Source of the DNA: Canna indica
Lineage: Eukaryota; Streptophyta; Magnoliopsida; Zingiberales; Cannaceae
Reading direction: 5' to 3'
Assembly: GCA_034359265.1 (NCBI GenBank)
Contig: CP136898.1
Span: 34,991,501 to 35,055,500 of the forward strand
Length of the DNA stretch: 64,000 nt
Position numbers and translations under genes: made by a program
Shown: positions 20,439-30,714 of the stretch, in pieces
Layout: each line of letters opens with the position of its first letter
Numbering within the stretch: position 1 is the stretch's first letter
The notes under the pieces: model-generated
Told to the model about the DNA's origin: nothing
The model's database searches: none
Seen by the model: the letters and a program-made list of their open reading frames with translations, nothing else

Positions 20439-22010
20439 ATGTCGGCTGATCGAAGTTGGATGTACCGATATCTTGATCGTGGAGCTTTAACGAATGAGTT
20501 TCGATTAGGCGTAACGTACTTCCTAAATTTCGCCTATTCGAATCGGAATTTCGTTAGCATGGGTGATCAAATTCGATGTCCGTGCCGCATTTGTTCAAAT
20601 GGACGATTTTTGGATCGGGAGACTGTCACTCTGCATCTATATAGTAAAGGATTTGCACCAAGATATTTTCTATGGACTTATCACGGGGAGTCACGCGAAG
20701 TCGGGACGTCGAGCAATCCTGTCGTTCAAACATATGGTGAATCTTCCTCTGCTGGTGCTTCTTCATCCAGTCAATGTAATCCCTATAGAACTATGATACT
20801 TGATAGTCTTGGGGGTCAATTCCACCAGAATGATAATGTTGATCGGCCAGTTCTTCAGACATCAGTCCCACCAGATACTACAGCGGTTGATATCACAGAA
20901 GTAGGGGCTGCGGTAGAGATTGAATTATCGAATAAAGAAGCCGCAGAATTTTACGAGATGTTGAAAGCTGCCGATGAACATTTGTATGAGAATTGTCCTA
21001 AATACACTAGGTTTTCAGCAATGACACGGCTCTTAAACATCAAGGCCGATTGTAATATCAGCGGAGTTGCGTATGATCGGATTGCTGGATTGATTAATGG
21101 AATGCTGCCTACTGATAACAAGTTTGAGCCTACTTTTTATAAGACTAAAAAGCTAATGAGAAAATTGGGGCTTGGGTACGAAAAAATACACGCGTGTCAA
21201 AATAACTGCATTTTATATTATAAAGAAAATGTGCAGTTGGATAAATGCCTTGTATGTCAACACCCTCGTTACAAGGAGAAGAAATCGGTCCGACAGAAAA
21301 ATATCCCGTTTAAGGTGCTTCGGTATTTTCCACTAACACCGAGGCTTCAAAGATTATTCATGTCGGAAAAGACAGCCCCCTACATGAGTTGGCATGCAAG
21401 AAGTCGTGATGATACAGTAATGACTCATCCATCTGACAGTGAAGCATGGAAATATTTGGATACATGTTATCCTTCATTTGCTAGGGATACTAGAAATATC
21501 ATATTGGGATTGGTGGAAGAAGTGATAGAGTTGCACTACTTCGGCTTGAAATCAGTGATCCTATTTAGATGTCATTGGTTCGATACAACAGAAAGGGGCA
21601 TGAAAGTTCATCCAAAATATAAACTTGTTGAGGTTAATTACAAATCGAAATTGGCATCAAATGAGCCTTTTATATTGGCATCACAAGCCGAACAAGTATA
21701 TTTCGCGAAGTATCCGGCTCGAAATAAAGATAGAGCAGATTGGCGTGTAGTCTGTAAGACAAAAGGTAGAGGAAAAATTGATCCGATAGTAGGAGAAAAT
21801 GATCCTCCTGGTTTCTATCAAGAAGATGATCTTCCTGCTGTGGATCGTATTATTCCAATACTCGAGGATGCAGACACAACGTCAATTCAATTAGAAGTTG
21901 AATATGCTGATGATGACGATCATGAAATTGAGGAAGCTGGAGATGAAGAAGATGAAGAAGAGGAAGAAGAAGAAGAATTCGAAGACTATTATTCAGATGA
22001 TGAGGAATAA
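20439..22010 (+). CDS. Core-less CACTA TNP2-type protein (N-term + DUF4216 fusion), E2
   Basis: 523 codons, no stop. The ATG at 20439 is preferred over an upstream in-frame TTG because it follows a splice-acceptor-like GACAGAATC and matches the usual N-terminus of the family. Order: transposase-associated domain (about residues 3-85, DRSWMYR, CPCRIC, GFAPRYFLWTYHG), linker, the N-terminal TNP2 region (about 150-330: MLPTDNKFEPTF, CQNNCILYY, CLVCQH, LRYFPLTPRLQRLF) up to FARDTRNI, then directly VEEVIELHYFG and a DUF4216 domain (ILFRCHWFD, LASQAEQVYF), then a long Glu/Asp tail. The Transposase_21 catalytic region and DUF4218 normally between these parts are absent. Catalysis is therefore unlikely; DNA- or partner-binding is conceivable. 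Nearly identical to the E3 copy. Confidence 0.85.
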   Translation: MSADRSWMYRYLDRGALTNEFRLGVTYFLNFAYSNRNFVSMGDQIRCPCRICSNGRFLDRETVTLHLYSKGFAPRYFLWTYHGESREVGTSSNPVVQTYGESSSAGASSSSQCNPYRTMILDSLGGQFHQNDNVDRPVLQTSVPPDTTAVDITEVGAAVEIELSNKEAAEFYEMLKAADEHLYENCPKYTRFSAMTRLLNIKADCNISGVAYDRIAGLINGMLPTDNKFEPTFYKTKKLMRKLGLGYEKIHACQNNCILYYKENVQLDKCLVCQHPRYKEKKSVRQKNIPFKVLRYFPLTPRLQRLFMSEKTAPYMSWHARSRDDTVMTHPSDSEAWKYLDTCYPSFARDTRNIILGLVEEVIELHYFGLKSVILFRCHWFDTTERGMKVHPKYKLVEVNYKSKLASNEPFILASQAEQVYFAKYPARNKDRADWRVVCKTKGRGKIDPIVGENDPPGFYQEDDLPAVDRIIPILEDADTTSIQLEVEYADDDDHEIEEAGDEEDEEEEEEEEFEDYYSDDEE

Positions 22011-22087
22011 TTGTAAAGTATATATATTTTATTAAGTATATCTCTACTATTTATACAATAATCTGATTATATGTCTGTTCGACAGAT

Positions 22088-23600
22088 ATGTCTGGTCGTG
22101 GTTATCGACGCAGGAGAGCTTCGGAGTCTCCGATCAGTGAGACTCCAGCACTTACTCATGCTGCTGATCCTCCTGTTGCTGATCCTCATGAGGATGATAC
22201 TGCTGAGGCTAGTATATCCAGACGCAGGCGGCCACGCGGGCCGAACAGGTGGCAGCCTCCACCAGCCACAGAGTCACGTAGATTGATTAGCGTGATTGGG
22301 GAGCGGTAATATATCATGAATTATGAATCATTACAAATTCATTATATCATAATATAATATTAAAAAATATTTTTGTTGTGCAGGTTCGAGCAAGAAGAAG
22401 TGCCGAGGAGCATTTCTTCTACTATTCGACGATACATGCACGGGGCATGGCCTACGTGGTCTCACGTGCCTAGCGAGCACGTCGACATGTTATGGCGCGA
22501 GTTTGAGGCACGTATTATTATTTTTTTTTACATGCATGATGATATATTAATATTGGTACTGATATTATTATTTTGCAGGCTCGCTATACATGGGCCGAGG
22601 ACCAGAGGCCCTTCATTTACGCTGCCTGGGAGGCTATTTCCCGGGCAAGGTACAACGGGCATCTGGGGCAGGCTCGGTCCCAAGCGATGGCCCGAGCTGG
22701 GACCACTAACATCGCGGAGACTCGGGGATACGGGCCCGGTTGGATTACTCCGGATATATGGGACCAGCTCGTGGGGATATGGTCGACGGATCGATGGCAG
22801 GAGGTTTCTCGGAATGCGGCTAGAAATCGCATGTCGGGGGGAGCAGCGCGTCACACCGGCGGCTCTGTTGCATTTGCAGTGCACGCGAACCGTATGGTAA
22901 GTATATCTTTTAATTATATATTTTATTTGTTACTATGTGTACTAATTAATGTATTTGTTTTGTAAATGTAGACGACGGTGTCGGATGACGGGAGTGTCCA
23001 GCGACCCTCCCTGATGGCGGTGTTTGAGCGGACTCACCGTCGAGCACATGGGACGGGGAGTACATCGACAACCGCGCTGCACACATTGTGGTAATTATAT
23101 ATTTGTTTAAATTATTCATTATATATTTATAATTTAAGTTTTATGATAAATATTTAACAAAAAATCAAACTTGAGTAGGAGATGTACAGCCAGACGGTGG
23201 TGCAGCGCGGGGGTACCCCCGAGGACTTTGACGCAGCATCGTGGGTCGAGGCCGCGTATATGGCTTCGCAGATAGTGGTCATGCGTGAGCCGTGCTAGGG
23301 CCACTTGGGGCACTGACCCCTCCGGTCGCTGGTGAGCGGTCGTCCACCTCTAGATCCAGTTATGATCGTAGTAGCAGAATAAGGACTCTAGAGGACACGG
23401 TCGCGCGTCAGACTGAGATAATGGAGCGCCAGAGTCAGATGATGGCGGATATACAAGCTATGCTACGCAACATGTCAGGTCATCCTGAAGCAGGCATCTC
23501 TTCGGCATCATCTAATCCATCGTCCTCGAGTCAGTCCACGCCGGTGTACACTCAAGCACTCCAGACCCCGCCATATGATCCAGACCATCCTCCATCGTGA
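22088..23600 (+). pseudogene. Transposase_24-like second CACTA gene, multi-exon, frameshifted (E2)
   Basis: The ATG at 22088 follows GACAGAT, an acceptor-like context similar to the first gene's. Predicted exons: 22088-22305, 22384-22507, 22579-22896, 22972-23090, 23179-23600. Most introns are GT-AG; 22508-22578 would be a GC-AG intron (GAG|GCACGT) that keeps frame. The protein has an Arg-rich start (YRRRRASES), the Ptta/En/Spm-type core (WITPDIWDQL, RHTGGS, VFERTHRRAHG) and a C-terminal coiled coil (RIRTLEDTVARQTEIMERQ). Lesions: a one-base loss before GAGTACATC in exon 4, a small deletion near 23255, and a TGA at about 23287. E3 shares the first two. In relatives this is the second CACTA protein, probably DNA-binding. 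Confidence 0.7.
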
Positions 23601-23880
23601 TCGTGAGATTTTTTGTTTGGATATTGAACTTGTTACTGAGATATTGAACTTGTTTAACTTATTTTGTTTGGATATTGATACTTCAATTTTGCATTTGAAT
23701 TATTTTTATACTATCGTGGATAATTATCAATATAAATATAATTGTTTTGATGTATATCTTGGTGTGTTTGTGATGTGTGAATGAATGTGTATATGAGGGT
23801 ATGGGTGTGTGAGTTATGTATCAGATAATGTATCAATGTATCAATGGAAATTTGAAATTTTTAATTTTTCTGTTCCCAGG
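23601..23880. other. AT-rich 3' untranslated region of E2
   Basis: AT-rich DNA with repeated TTGAACTTG and GTGTATATG words between the last stop and the 3' repeat array. The corresponding part of E1 is at 13080-13410. No gene. Confidence 0.5.
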
Positions 23881-24265
23881 TATGCGTCATCAGCAACGAC
23901 TTTCCCACGGCCGTCCGTGGGAAAGCCGTTGCTAAAAGTGTATCGAAAGCCGTTGCTGATGACCTACAGCAACGGCTTAGCGACGGGATTTTACTAACGG
24001 CGTTGCTACGGACTCAGCGGCCATTGCTATTAATGTTATCAGCAACGGCTCCGGGTCTGTGGCAAAACCGTTGCTGATAATGTTTTTAGCGACGGCCCGA
24101 GCGGCCGTTGCTGATAATGTTTTGAGCGACGGCCCGAGCGGCCGTTGCTGATCTGTTGCTAAGTCATCAGCAACGCGACTTTCTGTCACGGCTCTATTGC
24201 AACGGCGCGGCCGTTGCTGATTCTCTTCAGCAACGGCTCAGCAACGGCATCAGCCATTGCTGATG
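23881..24265. repeat. 3' subterminal palindromic repeat array of E2
   Basis: Many GCAACGGC/GCCGTTGC words, mostly as inverted pairs, in mirror position to the 5' array. The strongest is a hairpin at 23893-23932 with perfect 11-bp inner arms (CTTTCCCACGG) that extend to 18 bp with one mismatch. GACGGCCCGAGCGGCCGTTGC occurs twice in tandem near 24091-24150; the block shared with 15481 starts in it. Confidence 0.8.
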
Positions 24266-25065
24266 ACCATTTTAAAAGAACTTGTCGCAGAAAATGTACG
24301 ACGGCAGAAGCAACGGTCGCAAATGAAAATATTCTGCGACCGGTTTGCGACGGTATAAAGCGGTCGCATAATGTGATCGTGTGACATCTGCGACCTTCTT
24401 TGACCGTAGCAACTTATAAATTGGCTTGCAACCGCGGTTCCCGTCAAAACTACCGTAAGTGAAGTATATGTAAGAGTCAACATTATCAAAATATAATTGT
24501 TTTGATATATATCTGGGTGTATATATGATGTGTATGTGAATGGATGTGTATATGACTGTATGAGTTATGTATCAGATTATATAAATGTATCAATAGAAAT
24601 TTTTAATTTTTAATTTTTTCAGTTACAGGTTAACAACATCAGCAACTTCTTACCCACAGTCATCGATTTGAAAGCCGTCGCTGAAAGCTTATCGTAATTC
24701 ATGGGCCGCAACCTTAAAGCCATTGTTGATGACCTACAACAACATCTCAACAATAGCTCAACAATAGCTCAACAATAGCTCAACAATAGCTCAGTAACAT
24801 CTCTTCATCAACGGCTTTACCTCGGCCGCTAGGCTATCTCTGATAACGATATCTGCAACAGTATTAGGGCCGTTGTTGAGCCGCGGCTGCTAACGATAAT
24901 GATATATTAATAGCAACAACCACATTCGTCGTTATTGCTAAGTTATCCATGACGCTATCTTCTACCACGACTTATTTGCAATGGACTGGGCCGTCGCTCG
25001 CCGTTGGTGATGATCATCACCAACGACTAACAAACTGATTGGGCCGTCGGTGATGTTAAGTATTC

Positions 25066-25073
25066 TAGTAGTG
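25066..25073 (+). repeat. 3' terminus of E2 (TAGTAGTG)
   Basis: ..AAGTATTCTAGTAGTG, also present at 13845 (E1) and 16447 (3' fragment). All three are followed by TATATAGATGTGTGG. Confidence 0.8.
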
Positions 25074-27657
25074 TATATAGATGTGTGGCCTCAAAAACCC
25101 TAAGTCGGGGTGAGCGTCCCCTCATCGTCTCGCATCCCCTACAATAAAATAAACATTAGTTTTTTTATAATAATAATAATTATCATAAATAATTAAAATA
25201 ATTATTAAATTTGGTCAGCACCACCTGGTAGTGATATCTGTTGATGTAGATCTGTGAACAATGGTACTGGCGCCACTCTATTATGCCCACGAGGCCTACG
25301 ACGTCCTTGAGCCTCAGGGGCAGCTGTCGCAGGGAGTGGAGGTGGTGGTGGAGGTAGTCCCACTCTTCGACCTCGCTAACGATATCCCAACATCAAGACA
25401 TCTACATGCAATGTTAATAAGTTTTGTACTGTCTGATCATTGCCCCATTGTCTGTAGCCACGCCTTGCGATAGGGCACCCAGGCCTCCCTCTCGCGCGGC
25501 ATTAGGAGGGCCGATTGGCCCTCCCCTTTTTTTGTCACCTGCCGAAATGCTAGCCGATGGAAACTAGTGTTTCGGCTGCTAGAGAGAGAGAGAGAGAGAG
25601 ATATCTAGGAGCAATTGGGTTAAAATAAGTAATCTCTGACGGGTTTGCGACGGTCTTTAGCGGACACTACGTGGTCGTACTTGATTTTGTGACGGTTGTC
25701 ATTGTAGTAGCCATGTAGTCGCAATCGTTTTGACAGCCTGACAACAATTCCCAGCAATCGCCGAACCATCGCATATGCGATTGGTATATTAGCTATAGCA
25801 GATGGTTGTCACAAATCATATAATTTCTGGTACTATGATTATCGAGACAAACGGTGGGTGGCACAAGTGGTTCGACACTTGTTCCCCTTAAGCAAGATAT
25901 GAGGTTCGAGTATTGCCAATGGTGAAAACTATCATTGGGAGAGCTTTATCCCCTTAGTGGGTTGACCCAAAGAACTCATACTATAGTGCTTTATGCATAT
26001 TTTCACGTCTTTGTTCGTCTTGTAAAGTATACCTCATGCGTATAATTCTTGCGTCTTTGTACACTTTATAATAACTATATTATAAAGCATGTATAAGATT
26101 TCAATTAAAAAAAAACTTTAATTATCGGGCTAGTATAGATAGGGGTGTCTATTGACACCCCTAAAATTATGGCTACAATTATTGTGGATCAAAATTTTGG
26201 ATGCAATGACACGCCACCTCCTTTGATTTTAAGCATCATGGATTTCAAATTGTCACCTTGTTCTTTGTATCGTTGACTTTCGTCTCCACGTCAGAACTCT
26301 CATCTCCTCTCTCTTTCTATATATGTTTATTTATTTTGCTTTACGAGTTATGTGTATTATGTGTTTGCTTTATGTGTTTTTGGTATCTATTTCTTTTTCT
26401 TTTGATTTATTTCTTTTGCTTTATATATGTTTTTTTTTTCTTCAACTGCGAATATGTTGTGTATTTCTTCGTACTGAAAAAATAGAAAAAATAAAAAAGA
26501 AAAGAGAAAAACGAAAGAGAGAAAATTCTTCCTCCAAAATTTATAAGTTTCTTCCATTAAAAAAAAATTGAGTTACATGACTCTACACAATTGAAAATGA
26601 TATCATCCAAATTCACCTTCACAAGAGAGAAAACAAAAGACAACTTGCATATTTTTAATACGTCCTACATGTTAAAAACTAATATCAAAATATTCTCTGG
26701 AATAACCCATGGAGATTGGAAGAGGCAAGAGTTTCGGATTTAATTTAATTTGTTAAATTTAATTTGTTAGATTAATTTGGATTATATTAAACAACTTTAT
26801 TTTATTTGAATTTAATTAGGGCAGTTATGATTAATGTGAATTAAATAAAGTAAATGTAGCTGAAAAAGAAAACTTTGACTAAAGGTAAGGTGTGCAATGA
26901 CTTATTCTGTAATCATGTCACGTGCAATGATTTTGATTATATATCGGGCCCTACTTAATTTGCTTGATTTTGAACAATATTTGGTTGGTTGGAAACAGTC
27001 AACGACTGACTTCATCCCTATTAATTAGTTTCCAGTTGTTCCGTTAAGTTGATAGTCTCTCCGCTTATGCTATATATCGACTTGTTTGTGGAAGGTATGC
27101 TGTCGAATTCATCCGTCTCCACTTGCTCCTTCCGCTTATGCTATCGACTTGTTTGTGGAAGGTATTCACTTATATGCTGTCGACTTCATCCTTGTAGTCT
27201 TCACTCTTGTTCGTGACAGTCACTCGTCGGAAATTTGCACGATATTCTAGTTCATATTTCTTATTCATCAGTTTCTTCGAATGTACTTAGTTGCTCATAC
27301 ATTCATTTATATGGATATTTTTCGTAATCCATCTGGAAAAGCAGCCTGCAACTTTGACTATATTTTTCCCTTGGATTCTAGCACATAAAAACATGATTAT
27401 GACTAGTTTTAATTGTAGTGGACGAATAGAATAGCAACATTTTCTAGTGCGCATGCTCAACCTCCGAGCGGCAAAGACCTTGATCTCAAAGTTTCCTTTT
27501 CAAGCATTCCGGATTATTTTCTTTTCATTTTTAAGCTCGTGAGAGATAAAATAGTGGTCAGAGACAAATGGATGGCGATGATCAATTGGAATGATATAAC
27601 TAACCTCGGTCCGTTGTTAGGGAATTATTGACCTTGGTATTATGGCTAGGTTCGATA
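25074..27657. repeat. Spacer copy F3 between E2 and E3
   Basis: Near-identical to F2 with only scattered differences, and the same internal landmarks: antisense CACTA exon remnant, GA repeat, T-rich tract, AT-rich stretch, imperfect direct repeat near 27060-27190. No host gene seen. Confidence 0.85.
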
Positions 27658-29065
27658 CACTACTAAAAAATTAGATATCTATGACGGGCACTACCGTCGC
27701 AAAACGGTCGCTAAAGTCCATCTGCGATGGCAAGACGCGATCGCGAAGGGCGGTAGCAAATTCTACTAGAAACTTGGTCTTCAGCAACGGCTATTAGCAA
27801 CGGCCGCTCAAGCCGTTGCTATTTGCAACGGCATTCTTACGGTCGCTCGAGCCGTTACAAATATGTTGTATCTGCAATGGCTTTCTAACGGACACGCGTG
27901 GCGTTGCTGATGATGTTAATTATCAGCAACGGCTTTCTAACGGACAAGTGAGCCGTTGCAGATGATAACTTATTAGCAACGACTTGCTAACGGACAAGTG
28001 AGCCGTTGCTGATGATAACTTATCAGCAACGGCTTTCTAACGGGCGAGTGAGCCGTTGCAGATAAGTTTATATAGGTCGCAGATCGCGCCCGCCTCCCTT
28101 CTTCCTCCCGCTGCTGCCGCCGCCGCTCCTCTCCTCGCCTCTCGCCGCCGCTGCCGCTACTGCCGACGCCGACGACTCCTCCCGCTGCTGCCGACACTGT
28201 CAGGTATGTGCCCTATGGCTGTCGTCTCTTCCCGTTGCGGCCGGTAGAAAATCCGACCGAAACCCTATTTTGAAACCCTAAAAATAGGGTTTCGGCCGGC
28301 GGCGGTCGGCCGATGGCCGCCGCCGGACCTTGTACATTGGCCGGACAGTGTGTCCGGCCAGTGTATGCCGGCGCCGGAGTCCACCTGACTCCGGCGCCGG
28401 AATTTGTAGTTTAATAATATTTTATTATTGTTTTTTAATTGTTAATTAATTGTTAATTAATTATTTAGATTAATTATTTAGATTAGTTATTTAGTTTGTT
28501 AGAATAATTTTTAGGGTTTAGATTAATTTCGAAATTATCCACTTCGGACGAGCGCCGGAATCGTCCACTTCGGACGCGCGCCGGAATCGTCCAATATGGA
28601 CTCGAACAGTCTCGAAACATTTAGAAAATAATCATGCATCCGACGAGTTCATATGTTTCACGTACGCATCGACGAGTCGGATATGATTTAGCAAAACCTT
28701 AGATCCGTTCGGGAATTGTATGTTCGTGTAAAAGAAGTAGATGATCTTTTATACGATGTACAATTCTTGAATTGTCCCTGATTGGATAATTTGGGAATAT
28801 AGTTATTTGTACTGCATTTGCGTTTTTATTTTAACTATTATCTAATTATTCTAAATTTCGGTAATATCTCTCTTGTTCTCCGATACGCGCCCAGATGATA
28901 TGCGTATTCGGAGAACTATAGGGAGATGCTGCCGAAATTTAGAATAATTAGTTAACAGTTAAAATAAAAACGTAAGTGCAGCTCAAATAACGTAAATCCC
29001 GAATGGAATAGGACAATCTCACCTAAAGACATTAACCAAAGAAATTGTCATTGATTGACAGAATC

Positions 29066-30637
29066 ATGTCGGCTGATCGAAGTTGGATGTACCGATATCT
29101 TGATCGTGGAGCTTTAACGAATGAGTTTCGATTAGGCGTAACGTACTTCCTAAATTTCACCTATTCGAATCGGAATTTCGTTAGCATGGGTGATCAAATT
29201 CGATGTCCGTGCCGCATTTGTTCAAATGGACGATTTTTGGATCGGGAGACTGTCACTCTGCATCTATATAGTAAAGGATTTGCACCAAGATATTTTCTAT
29301 GGACTTATCACGGGGAGTCATGCGAAGTCGGGACGTCGAGCAATCCTGTCGTTCAAACATATGGTGAATCTTCCTCTGCTGGTGCTTCTTCATCCAGTCA
29401 ATGTAATCCCTATAGAACTATGATACTTGATAGTCTTGGGGGTCAATTCCACCAGAATGATAATGTTGATCGGCCAGTTCTTCAGACATCAGTCCCACCA
29501 GATACTACAGCGGTTGATATCACAGAAGTAGGGGCTGCGGTAGAGATTGAATTATCGAATAAAGAAGCCGCAGAATTTTACGAGATGTTGAAAGCTGCCG
29601 ATGAACCTTTGTATGAGAATTGTCCTAAATACACTAGGTTTTCAGCAATGACACGGCTCTTAAACATCAAGGCCGATTGTAATATCAGCGGAGTTGCGTA
29701 TGATCGGATTGCTGGATTGATTAATGGAATGCTGCCTACTGATAACAAGTTTGAGCCTACTTTTTATAAGACTAAAAAGCTAATGAGAAAATTGGGGCTT
29801 GGGTACGAAAAAATACACGCGTGTCAAAATAACTGCATTTTATATTATAAAGAAAATGTGCAGTTGGATAAATGCCTTGTATGTCAACACCCTCGTTACA
29901 AGGAGAAGAAATCGGTCCGACAGAAAAATATCCCGTTTAAGGTGCTTCGGTATTTTCCACTAACACCGAGGCTTCAAAGATTATTCATGTCGGAAAAGAC
30001 AGCCCCCTACATGAGTTGGCATGCAAGAAGTCGTGATGATACAGTAATGACTCATCCATCTGACAGTGAAGCATGGAAATATTTGGATACATGTTATCCT
30101 TCATTTGCTAGGGATACTAGAAATATCATATTGGGATTAGTGGAAGAAGTGATAGAGTTGCACTACTTCGGCTTGAAATCAGTGATCCTATTTAGATGTC
30201 ATTGGTTTGATACAACAGAAAGGGGCATGAAAGTTCATCCAAAATATAAACTTGTTGAGGTTAATTACAAATTGAAATTGGCAGCAAATGAGCCTTTTAT
30301 ATTGGCATCACAAGCCGAACAAGTATATTTCGCGAAGTATCCGGCTCGAAATAAAGATAGAGCAGATTGGCGTGTAGTCTGTAAGACAAAAGGTAGAGGA
30401 AAAATTGATCCGATAGTAGGAGAAAATGATCCTCCTGGTTTCTATCAAGAAGATGATCTTCCTGCTGTGGATCGTATTATTCCAATACTCGAGGATGCAG
30501 ACACAACGTCAATTCAATTAGAAGTTGAATATGCTGATGATGACGATCATGAAATTGAGGAAGCTGGAGATGAAGAAGATGAAGAAGAGGAAGAAGAAGA
30601 AGAATTCGAAGACTATTATTCAGATGATGAGGAATAA
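29066..30637 (+). CDS. Core-less CACTA TNP2-type protein (N-term + DUF4216 fusion), E3
   Basis: 523 codons from the ATG at 29066, with no stop. It differs from the E2 protein at only five residues: A/T in FLNF(A/T)YS, R/C in HGES(R/C)EV, H/P in AADE(H/P)LY, and S/L plus S/A in NYK(S/L)KLA(S/A)NE. Same domain order, same missing catalytic core and same acidic tail. The identical in-frame join in both copies means the fusion came before the duplication. Promoter, leader and acceptor are preserved, so it could be expressed; function is unproven. Confidence 0.85.
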   Translation: MSADRSWMYRYLDRGALTNEFRLGVTYFLNFTYSNRNFVSMGDQIRCPCRICSNGRFLDRETVTLHLYSKGFAPRYFLWTYHGESCEVGTSSNPVVQTYGESSSAGASSSSQCNPYRTMILDSLGGQFHQNDNVDRPVLQTSVPPDTTAVDITEVGAAVEIELSNKEAAEFYEMLKAADEPLYENCPKYTRFSAMTRLLNIKADCNISGVAYDRIAGLINGMLPTDNKFEPTFYKTKKLMRKLGLGYEKIHACQNNCILYYKENVQLDKCLVCQHPRYKEKKSVRQKNIPFKVLRYFPLTPRLQRLFMSEKTAPYMSWHARSRDDTVMTHPSDSEAWKYLDTCYPSFARDTRNIILGLVEEVIELHYFGLKSVILFRCHWFDTTERGMKVHPKYKLVEVNYKLKLAANEPFILASQAEQVYFAKYPARNKDRADWRVVCKTKGRGKIDPIVGENDPPGFYQEDDLPAVDRIIPILEDADTTSIQLEVEYADDDDHEIEEAGDEEDEEEEEEEEFEDYYSDDEE

Positions 30638-30714
30638 TTGTAAAATATATATATTTTATTAAGTATATCTCTACTATTTATACAATAATCTGATTATATG
30701 TCTGTTCGACAGAT

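Larger units (their letters stand above)
19031..25073 (+). mobile_element. CACTA (En/Spm) element E2, 6,043 bp with both termini
   Basis: The 5' end is CACTACTAAAAAATTAG and the 3' end read inward is CACTACTAGAATACTTAA: eight identical terminal bases and then partial match. Palindromic subterminal repeats lie just inside both ends. Two genes lie between, both rightward: a core-less TNP2-type protein and a Transposase_24-like multi-exon gene. Flanks are ..CGATA and TATATAG.., compatible with a 2-bp TA duplication but not with the usual 3-bp CACTA duplication, perhaps because the copies were multiplied by duplication rather than transposition. Confidence 0.85.

Noticed and set aside
22528..22884. 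118-codon minus-strand frame opposite the second CACTA gene (also at 31155)
   Set aside because: GC-rich exon on the plus strand has introns and domain similarity; the minus frame is its shadow.
19028..25076. 3-bp target duplication expected for a CACTA insertion
   Set aside because: Flanks are ATA and TAT, not identical. Only TA matches on both sides; a true duplication cannot be claimed.
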